Notes under the pieces: model-generated
Seen by the model: the letters and a program-made list of their open reading frames with translations, nothing else
Told to the model about the DNA's origin: nothing
Databases searched by the model: none
Origin: Phycisphaerales bacterium
GTDB lineage: Bacteria > Planctomycetota > Phycisphaerae > SM23-33
DNA: 20,199 bases
Assembly: GCA_003485185.1 (NCBI GenBank)
Contig: DNAS01000081.1
Span: 319-20,517, forward strand
Direction of reading: 5' to 3'
Shown here: piece after piece, positions 13,741 to 20,199 of the stretch
How the letters are laid out: each line of letters starts with the position of its first letter
Position numbering within the stretch: position 1 is the stretch's first letter
Position numbers and translations under genes: made by a program

Positions 13741-13749
13741 CCCCCCCCC
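13741..13749 (+). repeat. Nine-base poly-C tract in 5' leader
   Basis: Nine consecutive C residues lie 34 bp before the start of the secreted glycosidase, between the pseudopilin stop and the ribosome-binding site. Homopolymers of this length are prone to slippage, and here it would change leader length but not reading frame. Confidence 0.8.
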
Positions 13750-13783
13750 AACGCGTAAACCACTTTTCGGAAAGGAAAAGACC

Positions 13784-16207
13784 ATGCGTCGAATCACCAC
13801 GATTGGATTGATCTTTCTCGTCTGGGCGACGGCCTCGAATCGCCTGCTCCAAGCCGGAGAGTCCGGCGTGGTGGAAGTGAAACTGGGCGAAACCGTCGAG
13901 CGCACCTGGGACCAGGTCAAGGCCGGCAAGTACGCCTACGGTCCCAAGCAGGACTACAACGCCAAAACCAACGAAACGCATGTCTACCTGCCTTACGGGA
14001 AGAACACGAACCTGTATCACGAGGTCCGCGGGGTGCTGTACGATCCGACGACCGGCGACGTCGCCAAGTTCCACAGCTCCGACGGAAACACCAACGCCGT
14101 GCTGACCTACAAGCTGCGTTTTGACCAGCGCATCGCTTCGTTCCGGTTCTACAGCGGCTGGGCCGAACTCGGGCTGTCGGGCGGGACCGTCGGCGGGGTG
14201 GAATACAGCGTCGACGGGCAGGACTGGAAACCCGTCGTCGAGGTCAAAAAATCGGGCATCATCGAGCCACTCGTCAAGGACTTCAAGGCAACGGACATGA
14301 ACACGGGCACGCTGTATATCCGTTACTTCACGCGCGATCCGGTCAATCCCGACGCGTCGGGCCCTGGGCGGTGGCTCCAGTTCCGCATGGCGGGCTCTCC
14401 CGGATGGGGCGACGCGGCGACGACGTTCTTCGCCAGTCAGCCCCAACTCTGGGTCACGCCCGCCAAGGGCGCCGCCGCGCCGCCCAAGGCGTCCGCGTCG
14501 GAAGCCGAGCCGGCCACAGCTCCCCGATCCGGCGACGCCTGGGCCCGTGAGAACGGAAGCCCCTGGAGCTTCTCCTCCAGCGCCGAGTGGTTCAAGGAAT
14601 ATCCGCGATTCAATCCGATGATGGCCAAGGCCGGCGCCACGTGGATTCGAGCCTTCTACGAGTGGAGCACCATTCAGCCCAGGCAGGGCCAGTGGAACTG
14701 GGCGCTGCCGGACGCCCTCGTCGCCAATTGCCGGAAAAACAACATCCAGGTTTCCGGGTTGTTCTGTTATCTGACGTCGTGGGCTTCCGCCGACGGCGGG
14801 GTGCGCAAATTTCCCGTCAAGGACATGAATTTCTGGCGAGAGTATGTCCGAACGGTGATGAACCGCTACCAGAAGGACATCCTGTATTGGGAAGTCGGCA
14901 ACGAGTGGAACGGCAGCTTCGGTCCCGGCTGCACGCCGAAGGTCTATGCCGACATGACCGTCGCGGCGTATGAAGAAGCCCGGAAGGTGAACAAGGATAT
15001 AAAGATCGGCATGAGTGTGGCCAACTTCGACGTTGGCTTCCTGGACGCGGCGATCAAGGCTGGTGCCGCGGACCATTTCGACTTCATCGCGGTCCATCCG
15101 TACGAAAACGTCGGCTCGCTGACCGACGGTGGCGAGGTGAGTTATCTCAGCCTGGCCGGAAACCTGCGAGATATGCTCAAGGCCAACCGCCAGCGGACGG
15201 ACATCCCGCTGTGGATCACCGAGTTCGGTTTCCAGGCGCCGGTCCAGCCGGACGCCAAGGCCGACGCGCTCCAAGCAGAGATTTTCGCGAAGGCCCACCT
15301 GCTGGCGATTGTGCAGGGATTCAGCCGGCTCTGCTGGTTCGAAGCCCGGGGACCCGCATATGGGCGCAATACCGATCACGGCTTGATCCGCGCGGACTGG
15401 ACGCCGCGCCCGGCGTATCACGCCTACGCGACGATGACCTCGCTGCTGGGCGCGCAGCCGCATTACCTTGGCTGGTTGAACGTCGCCGACGGCGGGTACG
15501 GATTTGTCTTCGACGGTCCCAAGGGCGCGGTGCTGGCCACATGGGCTCCGCCGGGAAAGAAACTTTCCGTCAGGTTCGCCAACGCGGTGCAGGTCGTGGA
15601 CCTGTCGGGCAAGGAATCGCCGCTGGCCGCCGGGGGGGAACTGACGCTGACGACGACTCCGGTCTATGTTGCCCAGCTTCCGGAGGCGCTGGTGGCCGAG
15701 GCGAAGGACAATCGCGGAAAGCCTTATCCGTGGGGCGGCGATTACGCCAACGCCAAGAGGGTCACGTGTCGCCTGGGCGCGATGAACGTCAACAACGGGC
15801 TCAAGCAGGTCAATCCGCAGACGACGGCCATAGTCGTCGTCGGAGACATTTCCTATCGGCGCAGCGACTTCACCAAGGGTGGCGAAGGCCACTACGTCTA
15901 CTTCCGCGCGGATCCGCAATTCGTTCCTTACGGAACCAGGGAATTGGAAATCACGATTATAGCCAAACGCGTCTCGTCCGACAAGGAAGCCGGCATGAAG
16001 TTGACGTACGAGTCGGCGCGCGGATACCGCGATCTCCAAGGGCCGAACTGGTGGACGATCCCCGAGGGCGATCAGTGGCAGGAGCATACTTGGAAGGTCT
16101 CCGACGCGAACTTTGTTGGGCAGTGGGGGTGGAATTTCCGGTTCGATGCCGTCGGTTCGCCCAACGAATACCTGATTCGCGAAGTGCGCGTGGAAAAGAC
16201 CAGGTGA
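13784..16207 (+). CDS. Secreted clan GH-A glycoside hydrolase (GH39/GH5-like)
   Basis: This 807-residue enzyme has a signal peptide (about 1-24: MRRITTIGLIFLVWA...LLQAG) and an N-terminal beta-sandwich (about 27-225) that may bind sugar. A Pro/Ala-rich linker (about 226-250) leads to a (beta/alpha)8 barrel (about 255-560). Clan GH-A catalytic residues are visible: acid/base E374 in EVGNEWNG and nucleophile E480 in LWITEFGF. AVHPY (436-440) and the C-terminal barrel motif NTDHGLIRADW are also typical. Beyond the barrel are further beta domains to residue 807, probably carbohydrate-binding. The ATG at 13784 is preferred since AAAGGA lies about 7 nt upstream and it opens the signal peptide. It would act outside the cytoplasm in retaining cleavage. 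The family is not certain: GH39-like is best guess, and the substrate is unknown. Confidence 0.85.
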   Translation: MRRITTIGLIFLVWATASNRLLQAGESGVVEVKLGETVERTWDQVKAGKYAYGPKQDYNAKTNETHVYLPYGKNTNLYHEVRGVLYDPTTGDVAKFHSSDGNTNAVLTYKLRFDQRIASFRFYSGWAELGLSGGTVGGVEYSVDGQDWKPVVEVKKSGIIEPLVKDFKATDMNTGTLYIRYFTRDPVNPDASGPGRWLQFRMAGSPGWGDAATTFFASQPQLWVTPAKGAAAPPKASASEAEPATAPRSGDAWARENGSPWSFSSSAEWFKEYPRFNPMMAKAGATWIRAFYEWSTIQPRQGQWNWALPDALVANCRKNNIQVSGLFCYLTSWASADGGVRKFPVKDMNFWREYVRTVMNRYQKDILYWEVGNEWNGSFGPGCTPKVYADMTVAAYEEARKVNKDIKIGMSVANFDVGFLDAAIKAGAADHFDFIAVHPYENVGSLTDGGEVSYLSLAGNLRDMLKANRQRTDIPLWITEFGFQAPVQPDAKADALQAEIFAKAHLLAIVQGFSRLCWFEARGPAYGRNTDHGLIRADWTPRPAYHAYATMTSLLGAQPHYLGWLNVADGGYGFVFDGPKGAVLATWAPPGKKLSVRFANAVQVVDLSGKESPLAAGGELTLTTTPVYVAQLPEALVAEAKDNRGKPYPWGGDYANAKRVTCRLGAMNVNNGLKQVNPQTTAIVVVGDISYRRSDFTKGGEGHYVYFRADPQFVPYGTRELEITIIAKRVSSDKEAGMKLTYESARGYRDLQGPNWWTIPEGDQWQEHTWKVSDANFVGQWGWNFRFDAVGSPNEYLIREVRVEKTR

Positions 16208-16249
16208 TCCCTTGGAGCCGATACCGTTATGTTATGATGATAGAGTTTC

Positions 16250-16265
16250 CACGGGATTGCCCGTG
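16250..16265. repeat. Inverted repeat in leader of GH38 gene
   Basis: CACGGG and CCCGTG form perfect 6-bp arms around ATTG. It lies 85 bp before the GH38 start, just after a TATGAT hexamer (16233-16238) that has only a poor -35 partner. It may be an operator or a 5'-leader hairpin; no T-run follows. Confidence 0.35.
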
Positions 16266-16350
16266 TAACGGAAGCGGCCGTCATCCGGGTCGGCACAGAT
16301 CGGTTACAGGATCCAAACGAGAAGGAAAACGGTTCGCCGATTCGTACAAC

Positions 16351-18855
16351 ATGAAAAACAACGAATTCGTATTTCACCTGCTGGCAAACGCCCACCTGGA
16401 CCCGGTCTGGTTGTGGGATTGGCGGGAAGGGCTCAACGAAGGACTGATCACCTGTCGCACGATCCTCGATTTGATGGAGGAAGATCCGGAACTGACCTTC
16501 AATCGAGGCGAGGCGTCGATTTATCAGCACATCGAGGAGACGGACCCGGCCCTGTTCCGGCGGATCGCCGACTTTATCCAGGCGGGACGGTGGGACGTGG
16601 TCGGCGGAACCTACGTGCAAGCCGACGAAAACCTGCCGGCCACCGAAACGCTCCTCCGCCAGTACGTTCGCGGGCAGGAGTATTTCCTCTCCCGTTTTGA
16701 CAAAACGATTGAGGTGGGGTGGGTGGCGGATTGTTTCGGTCATCCTGCCGGGTTGCCCGAAATCCTCACCGTCGCGGGGATCCGATACACGGCCTTTACC
16801 CGCCCCTTCCCTTCGCGTTTGCCGATTGCCAAACCCGCTTTCTGGTGGGTCGGAACCGCCGGGTCGCGCGTGCTGGCGTATCGGCCCGCGTGCAGCTGGT
16901 ACGGCGCGGACCGCCAGGAGATGACTGTGCGCCTGGACCAGACGCTGGCGCAGGCGCCGTCGTACGGGCTGCGGAACATTGGCGTGTTCTACGGATTGGG
17001 CAATCACGGCGGGGGCCCGACGCAGCGGCAGCTTGCCGACATCCGCGCATGGGCAGCGGCGCACCCGGAGGTGCGGGTGGTTCACTCCACGATGCATCGT
17101 TTCTTCCATGCGCTGGAGGAAGAGGCGCAAACCGCCGGCGAGGATTACCTTCCGGTTCACGAGGGGGAATTGAACTTTTCCGAGCGCGGCTGTTACAGCG
17201 CGCTAGCCCGGCTCAAGTTTCCCTATCGCCGGACGGACGCCCAGCTCCGTCGCGCCGAAACGACGTCCTCGGTCGTCGCGGTGCGCCTCGACCGTCCAGC
17301 GGCTGACCTGTCCGACGCCTGGGACACGGTCCTGTTCAACAGCTTCCACGACATCCTGCCGGGCTCCAGCATCGAGCGGGCCTCTGACGAGCAGATCGCG
17401 CACCTCGGCGGGGCGTTTCACGCGGCGCAGGCTGCGGAGTTCCGGGCGCTGAACGCACTGGCCTCGCGCGTGGACACGCGCGTCGCCAGGACCGACCGCC
17501 CCGACATGCCCACCGGCGTTCCGTTCCTCGTCTGGAACCCGCATCCCCAGCCGTTCGACGGGTACGTGGAACTGGAAGCCTGCCTGGACTGGCGCCCGAT
17601 CCCGCAGTATCGCTTCCGCGTTCAGGAGCTGCCCGTACGCATCCTGGACAGCCGGGGAAACTCGCTGCCGTTCCAGTTGGTCGAAGAGGAAAATCACGCC
17701 ATGCACGACGTTCCGTGGCGGAAGCGTGCAGTGGTTCCGGTGAAATTGCCGCCGGCGGGATGGACAGTCCTGGAAATGGCCTGGGTGGAGGGCGCCGAGG
17801 CTCCGGTCGGGCCGGCTGCGCCGAGAGAGCCCGCCGTTCACGTCGGACCCGCCATCGACAACGGTCTGCTGCGTATCGAAGCCTATTGCGGGGCCAGGGG
17901 AATCCGCATCCTGCGGAACAAGGAGCCCCTGCTGGGCGGAGAGGGTTTGTCGGCGGCTGTCTTCGATGATCCCTGGGGCTCGTGGGGCGGGCCGGAAACC
18001 GATCCGACGGCGACGGATCTGTCCTGCCTCAAGGAATCGTGGAAGGTGGCGGACGTTCGCGTCTTGGAGAAAGGCCCGTGGCGCGCCTCCTTGTGGGTCC
18101 GTCTGGCGGGGGCGCGGTCGCGCCTCGACCTGACGCTCCGGCTGTATGCCGGCATGGATGAAATCGAGGTGCTGGCGCGGGCGTACTGGAACGAGCCTCT
18201 GGCACGGCTGAAACTCTTGTTCCCCGCCGCCGGTCTGGCGGAATTCGAAGTTCCCGGGGGGCGCGTGCGGAGAACCTCCTGCGGGGAAGTGCCGGGCAAC
18301 GGATGGGTGCGACTGCACGGACCGTCCGGGCCCGTCCTCGGTTTCGCCAGCGATGCGCTTTACAACTTCGACTGCAAGGATGACGTGTTCCGCGCCACCG
18401 TGGTCCGCTCCAGCCGGTACGCCTATGGTGGAAAAGTGCTGGAGGACCGTCCCTGGCTGCCGGCGTGCGACTGCGGCGAGTACAAGTTCCGCTTCCTTCT
18501 GACATGCGGGCAGGGGAACCTCGCCCACCAGTCCGTCGTCCTCGAGCAGCCGCCCGTGACGCTGCCGGTTCCCGCCACGGAAGGCGACTTCCCTCGCGAG
18601 GGCTCGATCTTGCGGATCGAGCCGGAAGGATTGCGCCTCCTGGCGTTCAAGCAGGCCTGCGACGGCGAAGGATGGATTCTCCGTCTCCAGAACATAACCG
18701 ACGCGGCGATGCGTCCCATCCTGACGCTGCTGGGCAAGAATCTGCCGCTGGACGAAGTTCCCGCTGGTCGGATCGCCACGTGGCGAATCGCGGTTTCCGG
18801 GGAAACGCTCGACGTTTCCCCCTGCGACGCCGTGGAACGCCGCCTTGCGTTGTAA
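16351..18855 (+). CDS. GH38 alpha-mannosidase, cytosolic
   Basis: GH38 enzymes are zinc-dependent retaining alpha-mannosidases. This 834-residue protein has the catalytic barrel start NAHLDPVWLWDW (H15 and D17 as zinc ligands). It continues with GGTYVQADENLPATETLLRQ (85-104) and VADCFGH, with D127 as nucleophile and zinc ligand. The helical-bundle motif FNSFHDILPGSS supplies H333. C-terminal beta domains follow to the end. Length is normal for bacterial members such as mannosylglycerate hydrolase and alpha-mannosidases. There is no signal peptide, so it should work in the cytoplasm on imported oligosaccharides. The ATG at 16351 directly starts the family N-terminus, but no Shine-Dalgarno lies at normal distance; GAGAAGGA is about 23 nt away. 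The in-frame extension upstream has no family similarity that I can see. Confidence 0.93.
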   Translation: MKNNEFVFHLLANAHLDPVWLWDWREGLNEGLITCRTILDLMEEDPELTFNRGEASIYQHIEETDPALFRRIADFIQAGRWDVVGGTYVQADENLPATETLLRQYVRGQEYFLSRFDKTIEVGWVADCFGHPAGLPEILTVAGIRYTAFTRPFPSRLPIAKPAFWWVGTAGSRVLAYRPACSWYGADRQEMTVRLDQTLAQAPSYGLRNIGVFYGLGNHGGGPTQRQLADIRAWAAAHPEVRVVHSTMHRFFHALEEEAQTAGEDYLPVHEGELNFSERGCYSALARLKFPYRRTDAQLRRAETTSSVVAVRLDRPAADLSDAWDTVLFNSFHDILPGSSIERASDEQIAHLGGAFHAAQAAEFRALNALASRVDTRVARTDRPDMPTGVPFLVWNPHPQPFDGYVELEACLDWRPIPQYRFRVQELPVRILDSRGNSLPFQLVEEENHAMHDVPWRKRAVVPVKLPPAGWTVLEMAWVEGAEAPVGPAAPREPAVHVGPAIDNGLLRIEAYCGARGIRILRNKEPLLGGEGLSAAVFDDPWGSWGGPETDPTATDLSCLKESWKVADVRVLEKGPWRASLWVRLAGARSRLDLTLRLYAGMDEIEVLARAYWNEPLARLKLLFPAAGLAEFEVPGGRVRRTSCGEVPGNGWVRLHGPSGPVLGFASDALYNFDCKDDVFRATVVRSSRYAYGGKVLEDRPWLPACDCGEYKFRFLLTCGQGNLAHQSVVLEQPPVTLPVPATEGDFPREGSILRIEPEGLRLLAFKQACDGEGWILRLQNITDAAMRPILTLLGKNLPLDEVPAGRIATWRIAVSGETLDVSPCDAVERRLAL

Positions 18856-18888
18856 GGGCGGAACGTTACAAACAAAGGCCATCAGGGA

Positions 18889-20199
18889 ATGGAGATCGGA
18901 CAGACAAGGGTAGGGAACGTCTTTTCCGCCGGCGAACCGCTGCGGTTCGTTCTCAGCGCGTTCGCCCGGAAACCGGACAAAATCGCCTGGTCGGTGACGG
19001 ATCACCACGGCGACTGCGTGATGCGAGGCGAGCAGGCTGTGACCGACGTCCCAGTGCGGCTGACGCTTCCGGGGAGGCGGGTGGGGTATTTTGAGGTGGA
19101 GATTGCAGCCTGCGGCGCCGAAAAGACCTTCGAGACGGCGAGAACCTCCTTTGCCGTCGTGTCCGATGTTGACTTCTCGGCCGTGCGGGACTCGCCCTTC
19201 GGGGTCTGCACCCATTTCGGGCAGTGGTGGGATACCGAGATCATTCCGCTGATCGCGCGGGCGGGAATCAAGGAAATCCGCGACGAGCAGTACTGGGAAA
19301 GCCTGGAAAAGGAAAAGGGCGTTTTCTCATTTCCGAAGAAGTGCGATGCTTACATGGCCGCCCTGGCGGCGGCGAACCTCACGCCGCACATCGGACTGAC
19401 GTACGGAAACCGGCTGTACCACCGGGGGCGAGCGCCTTATGAAGAAAAGGGCTTTCTCGCGTTCGCCCGATACGCCGTGGAACTTCTCGCCCGATACGCC
19501 GGGCAGATCCGATCGGTGGAAGTCTGGAACGAGTGGAACAGCCCCGGTTTTTCCTCCGGCCCCGCCGCCGCGAGGCCCGAGGTGTATGCCGGCCTGCTCG
19601 AACGCACCTTCGAGCGGATCAAGCAGAAGCACCCGGAAGTGAAGGTCATCGGAGGTTCCGTCACCGGGCTGTGGTGGGGCGGGTATTTCTGGCTTCGCCG
19701 ATTGCTGAAAATCCCCGGCGCGATCGACCGGATGGACGCGCTGTCCGTGCATCCCTATAAGTGCGAACTGGAGCCGGAGTACCTGCCGGAATCCATGGCC
19801 AGGCTCAGGCGGATGATGCGGGACGCCGGCGGGCCTGTGCGCCCCCTGTGGGTCACCGAATTGGGCTGGCCCATCAACGTCCATCCCCAGGCGGTCGCTG
19901 ATCAGGTCTACGAATCGCTCGACGTCCGCACCAGCGAGGAAGTGCAGGCGCATTACCTGGTGCGGTCCTATGTCCTGCTGCTGGCCGCGGGAGTCGAGAA
20001 GATTCATTGGTACGACTTCATGAATGACGGGACCGACAGCCGCAATGGCGAACACAACTTCGGCCTGATCCGTCACCCCGACGACGCGATGGGCCGATAC
20101 GCGCCGCTGCCCGCGTATTCCGCGTATGCGGAGATGACCCGCCGGCTGACCGGCGCGGAATTCGTCCGCCAGGAGCAGACTCCGCCGACGATGCGGAGT
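18889..20199 (+). CDS. Leaderless clan GH-A glycoside hydrolase (3' end outside window)
   Basis: The frame is open for 437 codons from the ATG at 18889 to the last base, so the gene is truncated by the window. Residues about 1-95 look like an Ig-like beta-sandwich, and a (beta/alpha)8 barrel follows. Clan GH-A acid/base E215 lies in EVWNEWNSPGF and nucleophile E324 in LWVTELGWP; SVHPY (286-290) and HNFGLIRHPD (389-398) correspond to AVHPY and DHGLIRADW of the secreted enzyme at 13784. The two are therefore paralogues, GH39-like by motif. No signal peptide is present and only 33 bp separate it from the GH38 stop, so it is probably cytosolic and co-transcribed with GH38. AAAGG at about 18875 is a modest ribosome-binding site. 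Substrate unknown. Confidence 0.85.
   Translation, partial: MEIGQTRVGNVFSAGEPLRFVLSAFARKPDKIAWSVTDHHGDCVMRGEQAVTDVPVRLTLPGRRVGYFEVEIAACGAEKTFETARTSFAVVSDVDFSAVRDSPFGVCTHFGQWWDTEIIPLIARAGIKEIRDEQYWESLEKEKGVFSFPKKCDAYMAALAAANLTPHIGLTYGNRLYHRGRAPYEEKGFLAFARYAVELLARYAGQIRSVEVWNEWNSPGFSSGPAAARPEVYAGLLERTFERIKQKHPEVKVIGGSVTGLWWGGYFWLRRLLKIPGAIDRMDALSVHPYKCELEPEYLPESMARLRRMMRDAGGPVRPLWVTELGWPINVHPQAVADQVYESLDVRTSEEVQAHYLVRSYVLLLAAGVEKIHWYDFMNDGTDSRNGEHNFGLIRHPDDAMGRYAPLPAYSAYAEMTRRLTGAEFVRQEQTPPTMRS

Noticed and set aside
13421..16087. Long minus-strand open frame (888 codons) opposite the pseudopilin and secreted glycosidase
   Set aside because: It has low-complexity Arg/Val/Gly/Asp composition and no family motifs. 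Such antisense frames are expected opposite GC-rich genes with strong third-position G/C bias.
15211..16350. A 380-codon N-terminal extension of the GH38 frame
   Set aside because: It overlaps the secreted glycosidase in another frame and has Arg/Gly-rich shadow composition. GH38 homology begins at the ATG at 16351.
17203..19215. Minus-strand open frame (670 codons) opposite GH38
   Set aside because: It is a shadow of the GH38 coding strand, which has clear catalytic motifs. The frame spans the gene boundary and shows no domain.
1..20199. CRISPR arrays, insertion sequences, tRNA or rRNA genes
   Set aside because: I looked for regularly spaced repeats, transposase motifs, terminal inverted repeats, and tRNA or rRNA hallmarks and saw none.

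Overview
The window is GC-rich and gene-dense on one strand. It probably comes from an anaerobic or microaerophilic bacterium of the PVC superphylum, most likely a planctomycete of the Phycisphaerae type or a Lentisphaerae/Kiritimatiellae relative. This is an inference from gene types: a PEP-CTERM surface protein, a lone pseudopilin with an FTLIE/DGHAE layout, a GntR-headed regulator with a sugar-binding-like C-terminus, and clustered glycoside hydrolases. No rRNA or tRNA is present to fix the taxonomy.

Region 1 (1-3433) is the 3' end of an operon for a membrane-bound, ion-translocating group 4-type [NiFe] hydrogenase. It holds a truncated MrpD/MbhH-like antiporter subunit, then MrpE, MrpF and MrpG. 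A HycF/MbhN-like 2x[4Fe-4S] electron-transfer subunit and a HycI-like maturation endopeptidase follow. Genes overlap by 4-23 bp or are nearly abutted. The catalytic large and small subunits are not in the window and are inferred to lie upstream.

Region 2 (3440-5567) has a convergent membrane sensor histidine kinase whose transmembrane region resembles the redox sensor RegB/PrrB. A divergently oriented rubrerythrin-type ferritin-like protein follows, with a well-formed sigma70-like promoter.

Region 3 (5609-10338) is a complete hypF-hypC-hypD-hypE set, which makes and inserts the Fe(CN)2CO part of the [NiFe] site. hypA and hypB (nickel insertion) are not in the window. Together regions 1-3 look like one H2-metabolism island with its own redox sensing and oxidative-stress protein.

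A 352-bp gene-free spacer (10339-10690) turns sharply AT-rich at its end. It carries three alternating half-sites spaced exactly 10 bp apart, a likely operator of the next gene.

Region 4 (10691-20199) is a glycan-use locus. It contains a GntR/LacI-hybrid regulator, a PEP-CTERM protein, a pseudopilin-like protein, a secreted clan GH-A glycosidase, a cytosolic GH38 alpha-mannosidase and a second, leaderless clan GH-A glycosidase that runs off the window end. The simplest reading is outside cleavage of a mannose-containing glycan followed by intracellular trimming, under local sugar-responsive control. The substrate cannot be read from the sequence.
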